Assembly: GCF_002434505.1 (NCBI RefSeq)
Contig: NZ_DJKE01000005.1
Coordinates: 330,969-394,968 of the forward strand
DNA length: 64,000 nucleotides
Reading direction: 5' to 3'
Origin: Brevundimonas sp. UBA6550
Lineage (GTDB): Bacteria > Pseudomonadota > Alphaproteobacteria > Caulobacterales > Caulobacteraceae
The notes below the pieces were generated by a model that saw nothing but the letters and a program-made list of their open reading frames with translations, had not been told where the DNA came from and did not search any database. Shown here piece after piece: positions 26,431 through 35,847 of this stretch (position 1 is its first letter; every line of letters starts with the position of its first letter). Position numbers and translations under genes: made by a program.

Positions 26431-28586
26431 GGCCTGTCCTTGTTGGGCGCGGGCTGGGCGTAACCCAGGCGCTGGTTCAGTTTCTCGATCAGGTCGACCG
26501 CGGTGTCCGCAATGGCCGATCCGGGCGGATAGACGGCGGCCGCACCCATATCCAGCAGCGGCTGCACGTCCGAGGGCGGGATGACCCCGCCCACCACGAT
26601 CATGATGTCGGGCCGCCCCAGCCGCTCCAGCTCGGCCTTCAGTTCCGGCACCAGCGTCAGATGCCCCGCCGCCAGGGACGAGGCGCCGACCGCATGGACG
26701 CCCTTCTCCACCGCATCGCGCGCGGCCTCGGCCGGGGTCTGGAACAGGCTGCCCGCCGTGACGTCGAAGCCCAGATCGCCATAGCCGGTGGCGACCACCT
26801 TCTGGCCCCGGTCGTGCCCGTCCTGCCCCAGCTTGGCGATCAGGATGCGCGGCGGGCCGCCGTCGTTCTCCACGAAGGTCGCCACCATCTCGCGGGCGCG
26901 GGCGAAGCGCGGATCGCGTCCCGCTTCCTTGGCGTAAACCCCTGAAACAGTCTGGACCGTCGCGACGTGGCGGCCGAAGGCGGCCTCCAGCGCGTCCGAA
27001 ATCTCGCCCACCGTCGCCTTGGCCCGCGCGGCCTGCACGGCCAGCTCGAGCAGGTTGGCCTTGCCCCGCGCGCCATTGGTCAGGGCCTCCAGCGCCGCAT
27101 CGGTCGCCGTCTGGTCCCGCTCGGCCCGCAGGCGTTTCAGCTTGTCGATCTGGGCGGCCAGCACGGCGGCGTTATCGACCTTCAGCATCGGAATATCGTC
27201 GACAACGGGGTTCAGATATTTGTTCACCCCCACCACCGTCTGCTGGCCGGTGTCGATCCGGGCCTGGGTCTTGGCGGCGGACTCCTCGATGCGCAGCTTG
27301 GGAATGCCGGCCTCGATGGCCTTGGCCATGCCGCCCAGGGCCTCGACCTCGGCCATGTGGGCGCGCGCGCGTTCGGCCAGTTCGTGGGTCAGCCGCTCGA
27401 CATAATAGCTGCCGCCCCACGGATCGATCACCCGCGTCAGCCCCGTCTCCTGCTGCAGCAGGATTTGCGTATTGCGCGCGATCCGGGCCGAGAAGTCGGT
27501 CGGCAGGGCCAGGGCCTCATCCAGCGCATTGGTATGCAGGCTCTGCGTCTGGCCACCCGCCGCCGCCATGGCCTCGACCATGGTGCGCGGCACATTGTTG
27601 AACACGTCCTGCGCCGCCAGCGACCAACCGGATGTCTGACAGTGGGCCCGCAGCGACAGGCTCTTGGGGTTCTCCCCGCCTTCGCGCTTCACCGCCTCGG
27701 CCCACAGCAGGCGACCGGCCCGCATCTTGGCCACCTCCATGAAATAGTTCATGCCGATGGCCCAGAAGAAGCTGAGACGCGGCGCGAACCGGTCGATGGG
27801 CATGCCCGCCGCGACGCCAGCCCGCAGATATTCGATCCCGTCCGCCAGGGTGTAGGCCAGTTCGATATCCGCCGACGCCCCCGCCTCCTGCATGTGATAG
27901 CCGGAGATGGAGATGCTGTTGAACTTGGGGGTTTCCTGCGCCGTCCAGGCGAAGATGTCGGCGATAATCCGCATCGAGGGCTCGGGCGGATAGATGTAGG
28001 TGTTACGGACCATGAACTCCTTCAGAATGTCGTTCTGAATGGTCCCGGTCAGCTTGGCGTGATCGACGCCCTGTTCCTCTGCGGCGACGACATAGAGCGC
28101 CAGGATCGGCAACACCGCCCCGTTCATCGTCATCGACACCGACATCTGGTCCAGCGGAATCCCGTCGAACAGGGTGCGCATGTCATAGATGCTGTCGATG
28201 GCCACGCCCGCCATGCCGACGTCGCCCTTCACCCGCGGGTGGTCGCTGTCATAGCCCCGGTGCGTCGCCAGGTCGAAGGCGATGGACAGGCCCTTCTGCC
28301 CCGCCGCCAGGTTGCGGCGATAGAAGGCGTTGGATTCCTCGGCGGTCGAGAAGCCCGCGTATTGCCGGATCGTCCAAGGATTGCCCGCATACATGGTCGG
28401 ATACGGCCCGCGCACGAAGGGGGCGAACCCCGGCAGGCCGTGCAGCTGCTCCAGCCCCTCCAGCGCCTGCGGCCCATAGGCCGTCTCGACCGTCAGCCCC
28501 TCGGGCGTCAGCCACGGATCGCGCGTCGGTCCCCGCCCGGTCGCGCCCAGGTCCAGGGCGATCTTGCCGAAGTCGGGAAAGGTCAT
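26427..28586 (-). CDS. scpA: methylmalonyl-CoA mutase, catalytic large subunit
   Basis: The adenosylcobalamin enzyme that isomerises (R)-methylmalonyl-CoA to succinyl-CoA. The 719-residue protein has an N-terminal substrate barrel ([36 protein letters not shown]) and a C-terminal B12 domain. The base-off/His-on signature is complete: GQDGHDRG near residue 602, SSLAAGH about 40 residues later, and [10 protein letters not shown]. It overlaps mutA and mce by four bases on each side. Confidence 0.97.
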   Translation of the reverse strand: MTFPDFGKIALDLGATGRGPTRDPWLTPEGLTVETAYGPQALEGLEQLHGLPGFAPFVRGPYPTMYAGNPWTIRQYAGFSTAEESNAFYRRNLAAGQKGLSIAFDLATHRGYDSDHPRVKGDVGMAGVAIDSIYDMRTLFDGIPLDQMSVSMTMNGAVLPILALYVVAAEEQGVDHAKLTGTIQNDILKEFMVRNTYIYPPEPSMRIIADIFAWTAQETPKFNSISISGYHMQEAGASADIELAYTLADGIEYLRAGVAAGMPIDRFAPRLSFFWAIGMNYFMEVAKMRAGRLLWAEAVKREGGENPKSLSLRAHCQTSGWSLAAQDVFNNVPRTMVEAMAAAGGQTQSLHTNALDEALALPTDFSARIARNTQILLQQETGLTRVIDPWGGSYYVERLTHELAERARAHMAEVEALGGMAKAIEAGIPKLRIEESAAKTQARIDTGQQTVVGVNKYLNPVVDDIPMLKVDNAAVLAAQIDKLKRLRAERDQTATDAALEALTNGARGKANLLELAVQAARAKATVGEISDALEAAFGRHVATVQTVSGVYAKEAGRDPRFARAREMVATFVENDGGPPRILIAKLGQDGHDRGQKVVATGYGDLGFDVTAGSLFQTPAEAARDAVEKGVHAVGASSLAAGHLTLVPELKAELERLGRPDIMIVVGGVIPPSDVQPLLDMGAAAVYPPGSAIADTAVDLIEKLNQRLGYAQPAPNKDRP

Positions 28587-29980
28587 TGGCCTGCCTCCTC
28601 GAAGGATGCGGCGAAGCGGATGGGGGTCAGCGCCTCCACCCCACCCGTCATTCCGGGGCCACGCGCAACGGAGGCCCCGGACGGACGAGCAGTTTCGACC
28701 GGCGCCTGACGCGGTTCGGGATCGACGAACTTCGTCACGCCGATGATCTGGGCGGCGCCGTTCGCCAGAGCCGCCTCTCGCACCTGACGGGCCCGGGCGA
28801 TGCGCGGCTGGATGACGCCGCCCTTCAGCGCCTCCACCAGACCGCCCTCGGCCTCGATCATCTGAAACTCGGCCCAGCCTGCCAGCGCCAGATCATGCGT
28901 CCGCGCATCCAGATACCAACTGCCCGCCGCCGGATCGTCGATCCGGCCCAGATTGGCCTCCTCCATCAGGACCAACTGCGTATTGCGCGCCTGTCTGCGG
29001 GCGAAGGCGTCGGGCCGCCCCGAGGCGCGGGTGAAGCCGTCCAGCACCACCACATCCGCCCCGCCGACCGCGCCTGCGAACCCCGCCGCCGTCAGCCGCA
29101 GCAGGTTCGGCCAGGGGTCGCGCGCCGACAGCATCCGCCGCGACGACCGCGCCTCGATGACCGCTGGCGTCTCCCCCCCGAATGCGCGGGAGAGGTTGGC
29201 CCAGATCAGCCGCATGGCCCTGAGTTTGGCCAGGGCGTCGAAATACTCCTGATCGACCGACAGGCCGACGACCACGCCCTTCAGCGCCGCCTCGACCGAC
29301 AGGCCCGCCGTGACCGCCGCCTTGACATAGGCGACCGCGCCGGACGCCGCGAAGGCCAGTTCCTGCGCCGCCGATCCGCCCGCCTCATGCGCCACTCGCC
29401 CGCTGGCCAGGAACAGGCTGGCGTCGGGATAGACGCCCGCATGACGCACGGCCGCATCAGCCGCCGCGCCCAGATCGTGGTCGATCCCGCGCGGCGATCC
29501 GCCCGCCTTGGCGAAGGCCGAGATCGGGTCCAGATGGAAACGCAGCATGGCGCGGGGCGAACCCTTGGCCACGACCGCCAGCGCCTCCGCCGCCTCGACG
29601 CCCGCGAACCCGGCGTCCAGCGCCACCGGCGCCAGTTCCAGCGCCACGCCGTCCAGCGCCCGCCCCAGCGTCGCCGCATCCGCCAGCACCCCGCCGCTGA
29701 TCAACACCGACGCCGCCCCTTCCTGCAGATCGGTCAGGATGGCGGCGTTCACCGCCTCGGCGTCATCGCCCTCGACCGAGGTGCGCAGGTCCCACGCCCG
29801 TCCTTCGGCATCCGATGGGCGGGGCGCGAACACCGCCTGCACCCCGGTCGCATCGGCGTATAAGGGGCGCGTGACCAGCTGGTCCGCATCCAGATGCAGC
29901 AGCGATTCCAGCGGCCGGTCCTTCAGCGCCTTCTCAGCCGACTCGCGCCATTCCAGTGGCGTGGGAATGGGGAAGGTCAT
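28583..29980 (-). CDS. mutA: methylmalonyl-CoA mutase small subunit, without B12 domain
   Basis: The non-catalytic partner of the mutase. From the ATG at 29980 it has 465 residues covering only the barrel domain; no cobalamin-binding domain follows, a state seen in other alphaproteobacterial small subunits. Recognisable segments include [20 protein letters not shown] and [20 protein letters not shown], then AGSWYLD. Near the C-terminus (28646-28684) the coding sequence includes a palindromic repeat that encodes a Gly/Pro-rich stretch. Its stop overlaps the scpA start by four bases. Confidence 0.92.
   Translation of the reverse strand: MTFPIPTPLEWRESAEKALKDRPLESLLHLDADQLVTRPLYADATGVQAVFAPRPSDAEGRAWDLRTSVEGDDAEAVNAAILTDLQEGAASVLISGGVLADAATLGRALDGVALELAPVALDAGFAGVEAAEALAVVAKGSPRAMLRFHLDPISAFAKAGGSPRGIDHDLGAAADAAVRHAGVYPDASLFLASGRVAHEAGGSAAQELAFAASGAVAYVKAAVTAGLSVEAALKGVVVGLSVDQEYFDALAKLRAMRLIWANLSRAFGGETPAVIEARSSRRMLSARDPWPNLLRLTAAGFAGAVGGADVVVLDGFTRASGRPDAFARRQARNTQLVLMEEANLGRIDDPAAGSWYLDARTHDLALAGWAEFQMIEAEGGLVEALKGGVIQPRIARARQVREAALANGAAQIIGVTKFVDPEPRQAPVETARPSGASVARGPGMTGGVEALTPIRFAASFEEAGQ
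28646..28684. repeat. palindromic repeat inside the mutA coding sequence
   Basis: TCCGGGGCC (28652-28660) and GGCCCCGGA (28673-28681) form a perfect nine-base stem with a 12-base loop, introduced by CGTCATTCC like the intergenic type A ends. It encodes part of the Gly/Pro-rich C-terminal segment of mutA without breaking the frame. Confidence 0.65.
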
Positions 29981-30001
29981 GCGACGCCGCCCGTGCGTCG
30001 T

Positions 30002-30124
30002 GAAGAACCCCTCCACCGCTTCGCGGTCCCCCTCCCCGCAAGCGGGGAGGAGACAGGCTCTCGTCTCCTCCCCATGCAATGGGGAGGTGGCTCGCAGCGA
30101 AGCGGAGAGACGGAGGGATTCTTC
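30002..30124. repeat. type C palindromic repeat, copy 2
   Basis: Outer arms GAAGAACCCCTCC / GGAGGGATTCTTC pair at 12 of 13 positions and an inner stem GGGGAGGAGAC (30044-30054) / GTCTCCTCCCC (30063-30073) is perfect. It fills the gap between the pccA stop and mutA. Relative to copy 1 the arms are turned inside out: the CTCCTCCCC ends face the centre. Confidence 0.87.
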
Positions 30125-30125
30125 A

Positions 30126-32105
30126 TCACCCGAACTCCACCAGCACGTCGTCGGCCGCCACCGGATCGCCGTCCTTGGCCCCGACCGCCTTCACCACCCC
30201 GTCGCGCTCCGCCTTCAGAATGTTCTGCATCTTCATGGCCTCGATGATGGCCACGGTCTCGCCGGTCTTGACCTCCTGGCCCACCACCACCGGGATCGAC
30301 ACCACCAGACCCGGCATCGGCGACAGCACCATCTTCGACGTATCCGCCACCGCCTTCTCCGGCAGGCGGGCGTACAGTTCGGCGATGTGGGGCCGCAGCA
30401 CCCGCACCCGCGCCTTGGCCGCGCGGTGGCGGATGTCGAACCCGTCAGCGACGCGCTTGACCTCGGCGGTGAACGCCTCCCCGTCCAGATCGGCCTTGAA
30501 CTGGGCCAGGCCCGGCCGCCAGTCGATATCCGACAGTCGGATGTCGCCGCCGCCGGTCAGGGTCAGGATCATCTCCTCGTCCTCGTCATAGGACAGGCCG
30601 ACGCCGTGCGGCGTCTTGTCGATCATCACGATCCAGTCGGTGCGGTCCGAAGGATCGCCGTCCTGTTCGGCGATGACCTCGTGCATGGCCAGGGCCGAGG
30701 CGATCAGGATGCGCTCCTGGTCCTGCGTCTGTTTCAGGCCGTGGAAGCCGTCCGGGAACTCGTCCTTGATATAGCTTGTCGACAGATTGCCCGACTTGAA
30801 CCGGTCCTGATCCATCACCGCCGCCAGGAAGGGCACATTGTGGCCCAGACCCGACAGGTGGGTGTCCTCCAGCGCGCGGGCCATGCCCTCGACCGCGTCC
30901 GCCCGCGTCTCGCCCCAGGCGCACAGTTTGGCGATCATGGGGTCGTAGAACATGCTGATCTCGTCGCCCTCGCGGACGCCGGAGTCGTTGCGGACGACGT
31001 ATCCGTTCTGCTCCCCCTCTTCCGGCTGCTCATAGCGGACCAGCCGCCCGATCGAGGGCAGGAAACCGCGATAGGGGTCCTCGGCGTAGATGCGGCTCTC
31101 GATGGCCCAGCCGTCGATCTTCAGGTCCTTCTGCTCGAAGGCCAGCGTCTCGCCCCAGGCCGAGCGGATCATCTGTTCGACCAGATCGACCCCCGTGATC
31201 AGCTCCGTCACCGGATGCTCGACCTGCAGGCGGGTGTTCATCTCCAGGAAGTAGAAGCTCTTGTCCTGACCGGCGACGAACTCGACCGTGCCGGCCGAGT
31301 CATAATTCACCGCCTGGGCCAGGGCGACGGCCTGCGCCCCCATGGCGGCGCGGGTGGCCTCGTCGAGCAAGGGCGACGGCGCCTCCTCGATGACCTTCTG
31401 GTTGCGGCGCTGGATCGAGCATTCGCGCTCGAACAGATGGACGACATGGCCGTGCTTGTCGCCCAGCACCTGAATTTCGATGTGGCGCGGATCGACGATG
31501 AACTTCTCCAGGAAGACCCGGTCATCGCCAAAGGCGTTCAGCGCCTCGGCCTTCACCGCCGCGAACCCTTCGGCCATGTCGGCGTCCGAATGGGCGACTC
31601 GAATGCCCTTGCCGCCGCCGCCGGCAGACGCCTTGATCATGATCGGATAGCCGATCTCGTTGGCGATCCTGACCGCCTCCTCCGGCGTATCGATCAGCCC
31701 CATGTGCCCCGGCACGGTCGAGACGCCCGCCTCGGCCGCCAGCTTTTTGGAGCTGATCTTGTCGCCCATGGCCTCGATGGCCTCAGGGTTCGGGCCGATG
31801 AAGGCGATCCCCTCGTCCCTCAGCCGCCGCGCGAACCCGGCGTTCTCGCTCAGGAACCCAAAGCCCGGATGCACGGCCTCCGCCCCCGTCTGGCGCACCG
31901 CCTCGACGATCTTGTCGGCCAGCAGATAGGACTGCGCCGCCGGCGCCGGCCCGATCAGCACCGCCTCGTCGGCCATCTCGACCGCCAACGACCCGGCGTC
32001 GGCCTCCGAATAGACCTGAACGGTCTTGATGCCCATCTTGCGGCAGGTCTTGATGATCCGAACCGCGATCTCGCCCCGGTTGGCGATGAGGATTTTGGAG
32101 AACAT
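30126..32105 (-). CDS. pccA: propionyl-CoA carboxylase alpha subunit (biotin carboxylase and carrier)
   Basis: Carboxylates its own biotin with ATP and bicarbonate, then supplies CO2 to the beta subunit. The 659-residue protein has the biotin carboxylase fold at residues 1-450 (opening MFSKILIANRGEIAVRII, ATP-grasp IKASAGGGGKGIRV, EMNTRLQVEHPVTE). A beta-barrel linker domain follows, then the C-terminal biotinyl domain with EAMKMQN about 20 residues from the end. It is transcribed after pccB, but a GIY-YIG gene on the other strand and two repeats lie between them. Confidence 0.96.
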   Translation of the reverse strand: MFSKILIANRGEIAVRIIKTCRKMGIKTVQVYSEADAGSLAVEMADEAVLIGPAPAAQSYLLADKIVEAVRQTGAEAVHPGFGFLSENAGFARRLRDEGIAFIGPNPEAIEAMGDKISSKKLAAEAGVSTVPGHMGLIDTPEEAVRIANEIGYPIMIKASAGGGGKGIRVAHSDADMAEGFAAVKAEALNAFGDDRVFLEKFIVDPRHIEIQVLGDKHGHVVHLFERECSIQRRNQKVIEEAPSPLLDEATRAAMGAQAVALAQAVNYDSAGTVEFVAGQDKSFYFLEMNTRLQVEHPVTELITGVDLVEQMIRSAWGETLAFEQKDLKIDGWAIESRIYAEDPYRGFLPSIGRLVRYEQPEEGEQNGYVVRNDSGVREGDEISMFYDPMIAKLCAWGETRADAVEGMARALEDTHLSGLGHNVPFLAAVMDQDRFKSGNLSTSYIKDEFPDGFHGLKQTQDQERILIASALAMHEVIAEQDGDPSDRTDWIVMIDKTPHGVGLSYDEDEEMILTLTGGGDIRLSDIDWRPGLAQFKADLDGEAFTAEVKRVADGFDIRHRAAKARVRVLRPHIAELYARLPEKAVADTSKMVLSPMPGLVVSIPVVVGQEVKTGETVAIIEAMKMQNILKAERDGVVKAVGAKDGDPVAADDVLVEFG

Positions 32106-32122
32106 GGCTATATTTCCTCTGC

Positions 32123-32226
32123 CGTCATCCTGGGCCTTGCGCCTAGGATCCAGAAACTCCGTCGCGGCCGGTGGGCCACGAACGATACCGGGCGTCTGGA
32201 TCCTCGGGACAAGCCCGAGGATGACG
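32123..32226. repeat. type A cloverleaf palindromic repeat, copy 3
   Basis: It lies between the pccA start and the GIY-YIG gene. The left arm hairpin is CCTGGGC-CTTGC-GCCTAGG (one wobble pair); the right arm read on the other strand is CCTCGGG-CTTGT-CCCGAGG. It ends 16 bases before the GIY-YIG start codon. Confidence 0.88.
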
Positions 32227-32242
32227 GAATATGGGGGATGCG

Positions 32243-32602
32243 ATGGTGGGCCGCGACAGCCTGATCGGCTGCTACATCATGACCAACCGGATGCATGGAA
32301 CGCTCTATATCGGCGTCACCAGCCAACTGATCACGCGCGTCGGCGAACACCGCGCTGGCGTCATCGAAGGCTTCTCCAAACGCCACGGCCTGAAGCGGCT
32401 CGTCTGGTATGAATTTCACGAGACCATCATCGGCGCGATCCAACGTGAGAAGTCGCTGAAACGCTGGCCGCGCGATTGGAAGACGAACCTGATGGAGCGA
32501 ACGAACCCGGATTGGAGCGACCTGTTCGAAGGGTTGGTGCGAGCGGCGGGCATGGAGCCTGATTTGGACGCCTACCGTGACTGGACGCCGCCGGAGGAGT
32601 AA
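32243..32602 (+). CDS. GIY-YIG nuclease family protein
   Basis: A 119-residue single-domain GIY-YIG protein. Visible motifs are the GCYIM and LYIGV strands, the helix TRVGEHRAG with the expected catalytic Arg, and IQREKSLKRWPRDWK with the catalytic Glu, then NLME. I chose the ATG at 32243 because GGGGA lies about six bases upstream; an ATG at 32231 would add four residues. The gene is on the strand opposite to the propionate operon, inserted between pccB and pccA, and flanked on each side by a type A palindromic repeat. Function unknown; relatives are a widespread family of small uncharacterised putative endonucleases. Confidence 0.9.
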   Translation: MVGRDSLIGCYIMTNRMHGTLYIGVTSQLITRVGEHRAGVIEGFSKRHGLKRLVWYEFHETIIGAIQREKSLKRWPRDWKTNLMERTNPDWSDLFEGLVRAAGMEPDLDAYRDWTPPEE

Positions 32603-32619
32603 CGCCCTCCTCCCAAATC

Positions 32620-32723
32620 CGTCATCCTCGCCCTTGTGGCGAGGATCCAGACTCCCGGTGTTCGACGGTGCGCCCCGTCCTCGACGGAGTCTCTGGATCC
32701 TAGGCACAAGGCCTAGGATGACG
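32620..32723. repeat. type A cloverleaf palindromic repeat, copy 4
   Basis: It starts 18 bases after the GIY-YIG stop, between that gene and the convergent pccB. The left arm CCTCGCC-CTTGT-GGCGAGG lies in a 44-base stretch identical to copy 1; the right arm read on the other strand is CCTAGGC-CTTGT-GCCTAGG. Confidence 0.9.
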
Positions 32724-32751
32724 AGTGAAGGGGGTGCCAAAAACGCCATCC

Positions 32752-34287
32752 TCACAGCGGAATATTGTCGTGCTTCTTCCAGGGGTTCTCCTGGACCTTG
32801 TTCTTCAGCGTCCGCAGCGCCTTCACCAGCCGCCGCCTTGTTCCGTGCGGCATGATGACGTCGTCGATATAGCCCAGGCCCGCCGCCACGAAGGGGTTGG
32901 CGAACCGGTCCTTGTACTCGGCCTCGCGCGCCGCCAGGGCGGCCGGGTCGCCGGCCTCCTTGCGGAAGATGATCTCGACCGCGCCCTTGGCGCCCATGAC
33001 CGCGATCTCGGCGGTGGGCCAGGCGTAGTTGACGTCGCCGCGCAGGTGTTTCGAACTCATCACGTCATAGGCGCCGCCATAGGCCTTGCGTGTGATCAGG
33101 GTCAGTTTCGGCACCGTCGCCTCGGCATAGGCGAACAGCAGCTTAGCCCCGTGTTTGATCAGGGCGCCGTACTCCTGCTTGGTCCCCGGCATGAAGCCCG
33201 GCACGTCCACCAGCGTCACCAGCGGAATGTCGAAGGCGTCGCAGAAACGCACGAACCGCGCGGCCTTGCGGCTGCTGTCGATATCCAGCACGCCGGCCAG
33301 CACCTGGGGCTGGTTGGCGACGATCCCGACCGTCTGGCCGTCCAGACGCCCGAAGCCGGTGACGATGTTCTTGGCGAAGTCGGCGCCGATCTCGAAGAAA
33401 TCGGCCTCGTCGACCACCTTCAGGATCAGCTCCTTCATGTCATAGGGCTGGTTCGGGTTGGCGGGGATCAGGGTGTCCAGCGACGGCTCGTCCCGCTCCG
33501 GCTCGTCATAGCTCTCGCGCACCGGCGGCTTTTCGCGGTTCGACAGGGGCAGGAAGCCGATCAGGCGGCGCACCTCCGACAGAGCCTCCAGATCGTTCTC
33601 GAACGCCCCATCCGCCACGCCCGACTTGCCGGCGTGGACACGGGCGCCGCCCAGATCCTCGTGGCTGACCACCTCGTTGGTGACCGTCTTCACCACGTCG
33701 GGGCCGGTCACATACATGTAGCTCGTGTCCTTCACCATGAAGATGAAGTCGGTGATGGCGGGCGAATAGACGTCGCCGCCCGCGCACGGCCCCATGATCA
33801 CGCTGATCTGGGGAATGACGCCGCTGGCCAGGGTGTTCTGCAGGAAGATGTCGGCGTAGCCCGCCAGGCTCTCCACCCCCTCCTGGATCCGCGCGCCGCC
33901 CGCGTCGAACAGGCCGATGATCGGCGCGCCGGTCGTCAGGGCCATCTTCTGCAGCTTGACGATCTTGGCCGCATGGGCGCCCGACAGCGACCCGCCGAAC
34001 ACCGTGAAGTCCTTGGAGAAGACATAGACCAGTCGCCCGCCGATGGTGCCGCGCCCGGTCACCACCCCGTCGCCGGGGATGCGCTGGTCCTGCATGCCGA
34101 AGTCGTGGCTGCGGTGCTCCACGAACATGTCGGTCTCCTCGAAGGAGCCCTCGTCCAGCAGCACGTCGATGCGTTCGCGCGCCGTCAGCTTGCCCTTGGC
34201 GTGCTGGGCGGCGATACGCTTTTCCCCACCGCCCAGTTTGGCGGCTGCGCGACGGCGCTCCAGTTCTTCAAGGATGGCTTGGCTCAT
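32752..34287 (-). CDS. pccB: propionyl-CoA carboxylase beta subunit (carboxyltransferase)
   Basis: Transfers CO2 from carboxybiotin to propionyl-CoA, giving (S)-methylmalonyl-CoA. The 511-residue protein (ATG at 34287) has paired crotonase-like halves. The acyl-CoA site is [20 protein letters not shown], the second oxyanion site is [21 protein letters not shown], and [15 protein letters not shown] follows. A longer frame upstream covers the promoter and was rejected. It is divergent from an ScfR regulator, with TTTGCAA-type sites between them. Confidence 0.96.
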   Translation of the reverse strand: MSQAILEELERRRAAAKLGGGEKRIAAQHAKGKLTARERIDVLLDEGSFEETDMFVEHRSHDFGMQDQRIPGDGVVTGRGTIGGRLVYVFSKDFTVFGGSLSGAHAAKIVKLQKMALTTGAPIIGLFDAGGARIQEGVESLAGYADIFLQNTLASGVIPQISVIMGPCAGGDVYSPAITDFIFMVKDTSYMYVTGPDVVKTVTNEVVSHEDLGGARVHAGKSGVADGAFENDLEALSEVRRLIGFLPLSNREKPPVRESYDEPERDEPSLDTLIPANPNQPYDMKELILKVVDEADFFEIGADFAKNIVTGFGRLDGQTVGIVANQPQVLAGVLDIDSSRKAARFVRFCDAFDIPLVTLVDVPGFMPGTKQEYGALIKHGAKLLFAYAEATVPKLTLITRKAYGGAYDVMSSKHLRGDVNYAWPTAEIAVMGAKGAVEIIFRKEAGDPAALAAREAEYKDRFANPFVAAGLGYIDDVIMPHGTRRRLVKALRTLKNKVQENPWKKHDNIPL

Positions 34288-34345
34288 GATGGATCTTCGC
34301 CTCTCGTTCGCGCAAGGCGTGGCGCCTTCATCGCAAATAGGCAAA

Positions 34346-34414
34346 CGCAACTTTGCAAAAAGTGTGGAACTGCGCGGGCTTGCAAAGGATGGCGATATGA
34401 TCTGCAAAGTTGCG
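34346..34414. promoter_or_regulatory. 12-bp perfect inverted repeat with TTTGCA cores (candidate PccR operator)
   Basis: CGCAACTTTGCA (34346-34357) and TGCAAAGTTGCG (34403-34414) are exactly complementary, 57 bases apart from start to start, with another CTTGCAAAGG (34379-34388) between. RamB and PccR, regulators of this family, are reported to bind TTTGCAA-type sites. The right arm ends one base before the regulator ATG, and TATGAT (34396-34401) is a possible -10 for that gene, so autoregulation is likely. Confidence 0.72.
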
Positions 34415-34415
34415 A

Positions 34416-35840
34416 ATGGCTGAGAAGCTTTTCCTGGGCGCCAAACTGCGCAAGCTGCGCGAGGCGCGCGGCTGGACGCTGGAGGCGTGCGCCGAGCGGC
34501 TGGGCCTGTCGCCGTCCTATCTGTCGCAGATCGAGACCAATCAGCGCCCGGCGACCGCGCGGGTCCTGATCGCCCTGACGCGCGCCTTCCATGTGGACGC
34601 CAGCCTGTTCGATCTGGAGGGCGACGCCCGCCTGATCGCCGACCTGCGCGAGGCGACCACCGACATCGCGGGACAGGCGGAACCGCCGACGGCCGCCGAG
34701 CTGAAACAGGCCGTCGCCAACACCCCGCGGCTGGCCCGCCAGTTCCTGGCCCTGCACCAGACCTTCCGCCGCCTGGACGAGCGGGTGAAGGCGCTGGACG
34801 ACACCCTGGGCCGGGACGAACACGGCGCCAGCGTCGCCCTGTTGCCGTATGAGGAGGTGCGCGACTTCTTCCACTATCGCGACAACTATATCGACGCCCT
34901 GGACACGGCGGCGGAAGGGCTGTCGGCCTCGGTGGCGCGCGACGGCCAGATCGAGCGGGCGCTGGAGACGGTGCTGGCCGATCTGCATGGCGTGCGGGTG
35001 GTCGATGTCGCGGGCCAGGCGGCGTTGCGACGGTACGATCCCGCCAGCCGGGTGCTGACGCTGGACGCCTGGCAACCCGGCGCGACCCGGTCGTTCCAGC
35101 TGGCGCACCAACTGGCCCTGCTGTCGTTCCGTGATCTGATCGAGACGGAGCTGGACCAGGCCGCCTTCCGCACCCAGGCGGCGCGCGACGTGGCCCGCGT
35201 GGGCCTGGCCAACTATGCGGCCGGCGCCCTGCTCTTGCCCTATCGCGCCTTCCTAGAGGCGGCGCGCGAGGAGAAGCACGACATCGACCGGCTGCGGACC
35301 CGTTTCCAGGTCAGTTTCGAACAGGTCTGCCACCGCCTTTCGACCCTGCAGAAGCCCGGCTGGCGCGGCGTGCCCTTCTATTTCGCCCGCGTGGACATGG
35401 CCGGGAACATCACCAAGCGGCACAGCGCGACGCGGTTCCAGTTCGCCCGTTTCGGCGGCGCCTGCCCCCTGTGGAACGTACATGAGGCCTTCGCCGCGCC
35501 CGACCGGATCGGGGTGCAACTGGCCGAGATGCCGGATGGATCGCGCTACATCTCCATCGCCCGCAGCGTGTCCAAGCCCAGCGGCTCATACCTGGCCAAC
35601 GACCGTCGCTACGCCCTGTCCCTGGGATGCGAGGTCGAACACGCCTCGGCCCTGGTCTATGCGTCGGGCCTGGATCTGAACGGCCCAGCGACGCGCATCG
35701 GCGTCAGTTGCCGCATCTGCGAGCGCACCGACTGCACCCAGCGCGCCTTCCCGCCTATCGACCGCGCCCTGCATGTGCCCGAGAACGAGCGCGGCGTGGT
35801 CCCCTATGTGCTGGATGGCCCGCGCCCGGACCGCTATTGA
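34416..35840 (+). CDS. ScfR-type transcriptional regulator of propionyl-CoA genes (PccR-like)
   Basis: A 474-residue paralogue of the regulator at 5110. The XRE helix-turn-helix occupies about residues 10-65 ([19 protein letters not shown]). The central and DUF2083 regions include [20 protein letters not shown], and the Cys cluster [12 protein letters not shown] is near the end. Its position divergent from pccB matches PccR of Rhodobacter sphaeroides, which activates propionyl-CoA assimilation. I chose the ATG at 34416 over the TTG at 34410, which lies inside the inverted repeat. The leader is probably only a few bases long. Confidence 0.9.
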   Translation: MAEKLFLGAKLRKLREARGWTLEACAERLGLSPSYLSQIETNQRPATARVLIALTRAFHVDASLFDLEGDARLIADLREATTDIAGQAEPPTAAELKQAVANTPRLARQFLALHQTFRRLDERVKALDDTLGRDEHGASVALLPYEEVRDFFHYRDNYIDALDTAAEGLSASVARDGQIERALETVLADLHGVRVVDVAGQAALRRYDPASRVLTLDAWQPGATRSFQLAHQLALLSFRDLIETELDQAAFRTQAARDVARVGLANYAAGALLLPYRAFLEAAREEKHDIDRLRTRFQVSFEQVCHRLSTLQKPGWRGVPFYFARVDMAGNITKRHSATRFQFARFGGACPLWNVHEAFAAPDRIGVQLAEMPDGSRYISIARSVSKPSGSYLANDRRYALSLGCEVEHASALVYASGLDLNGPATRIGVSCRICERTDCTQRAFPPIDRALHVPENERGVVPYVLDGPRPDRY

Positions 35841-35847
35841 TCGGGGC

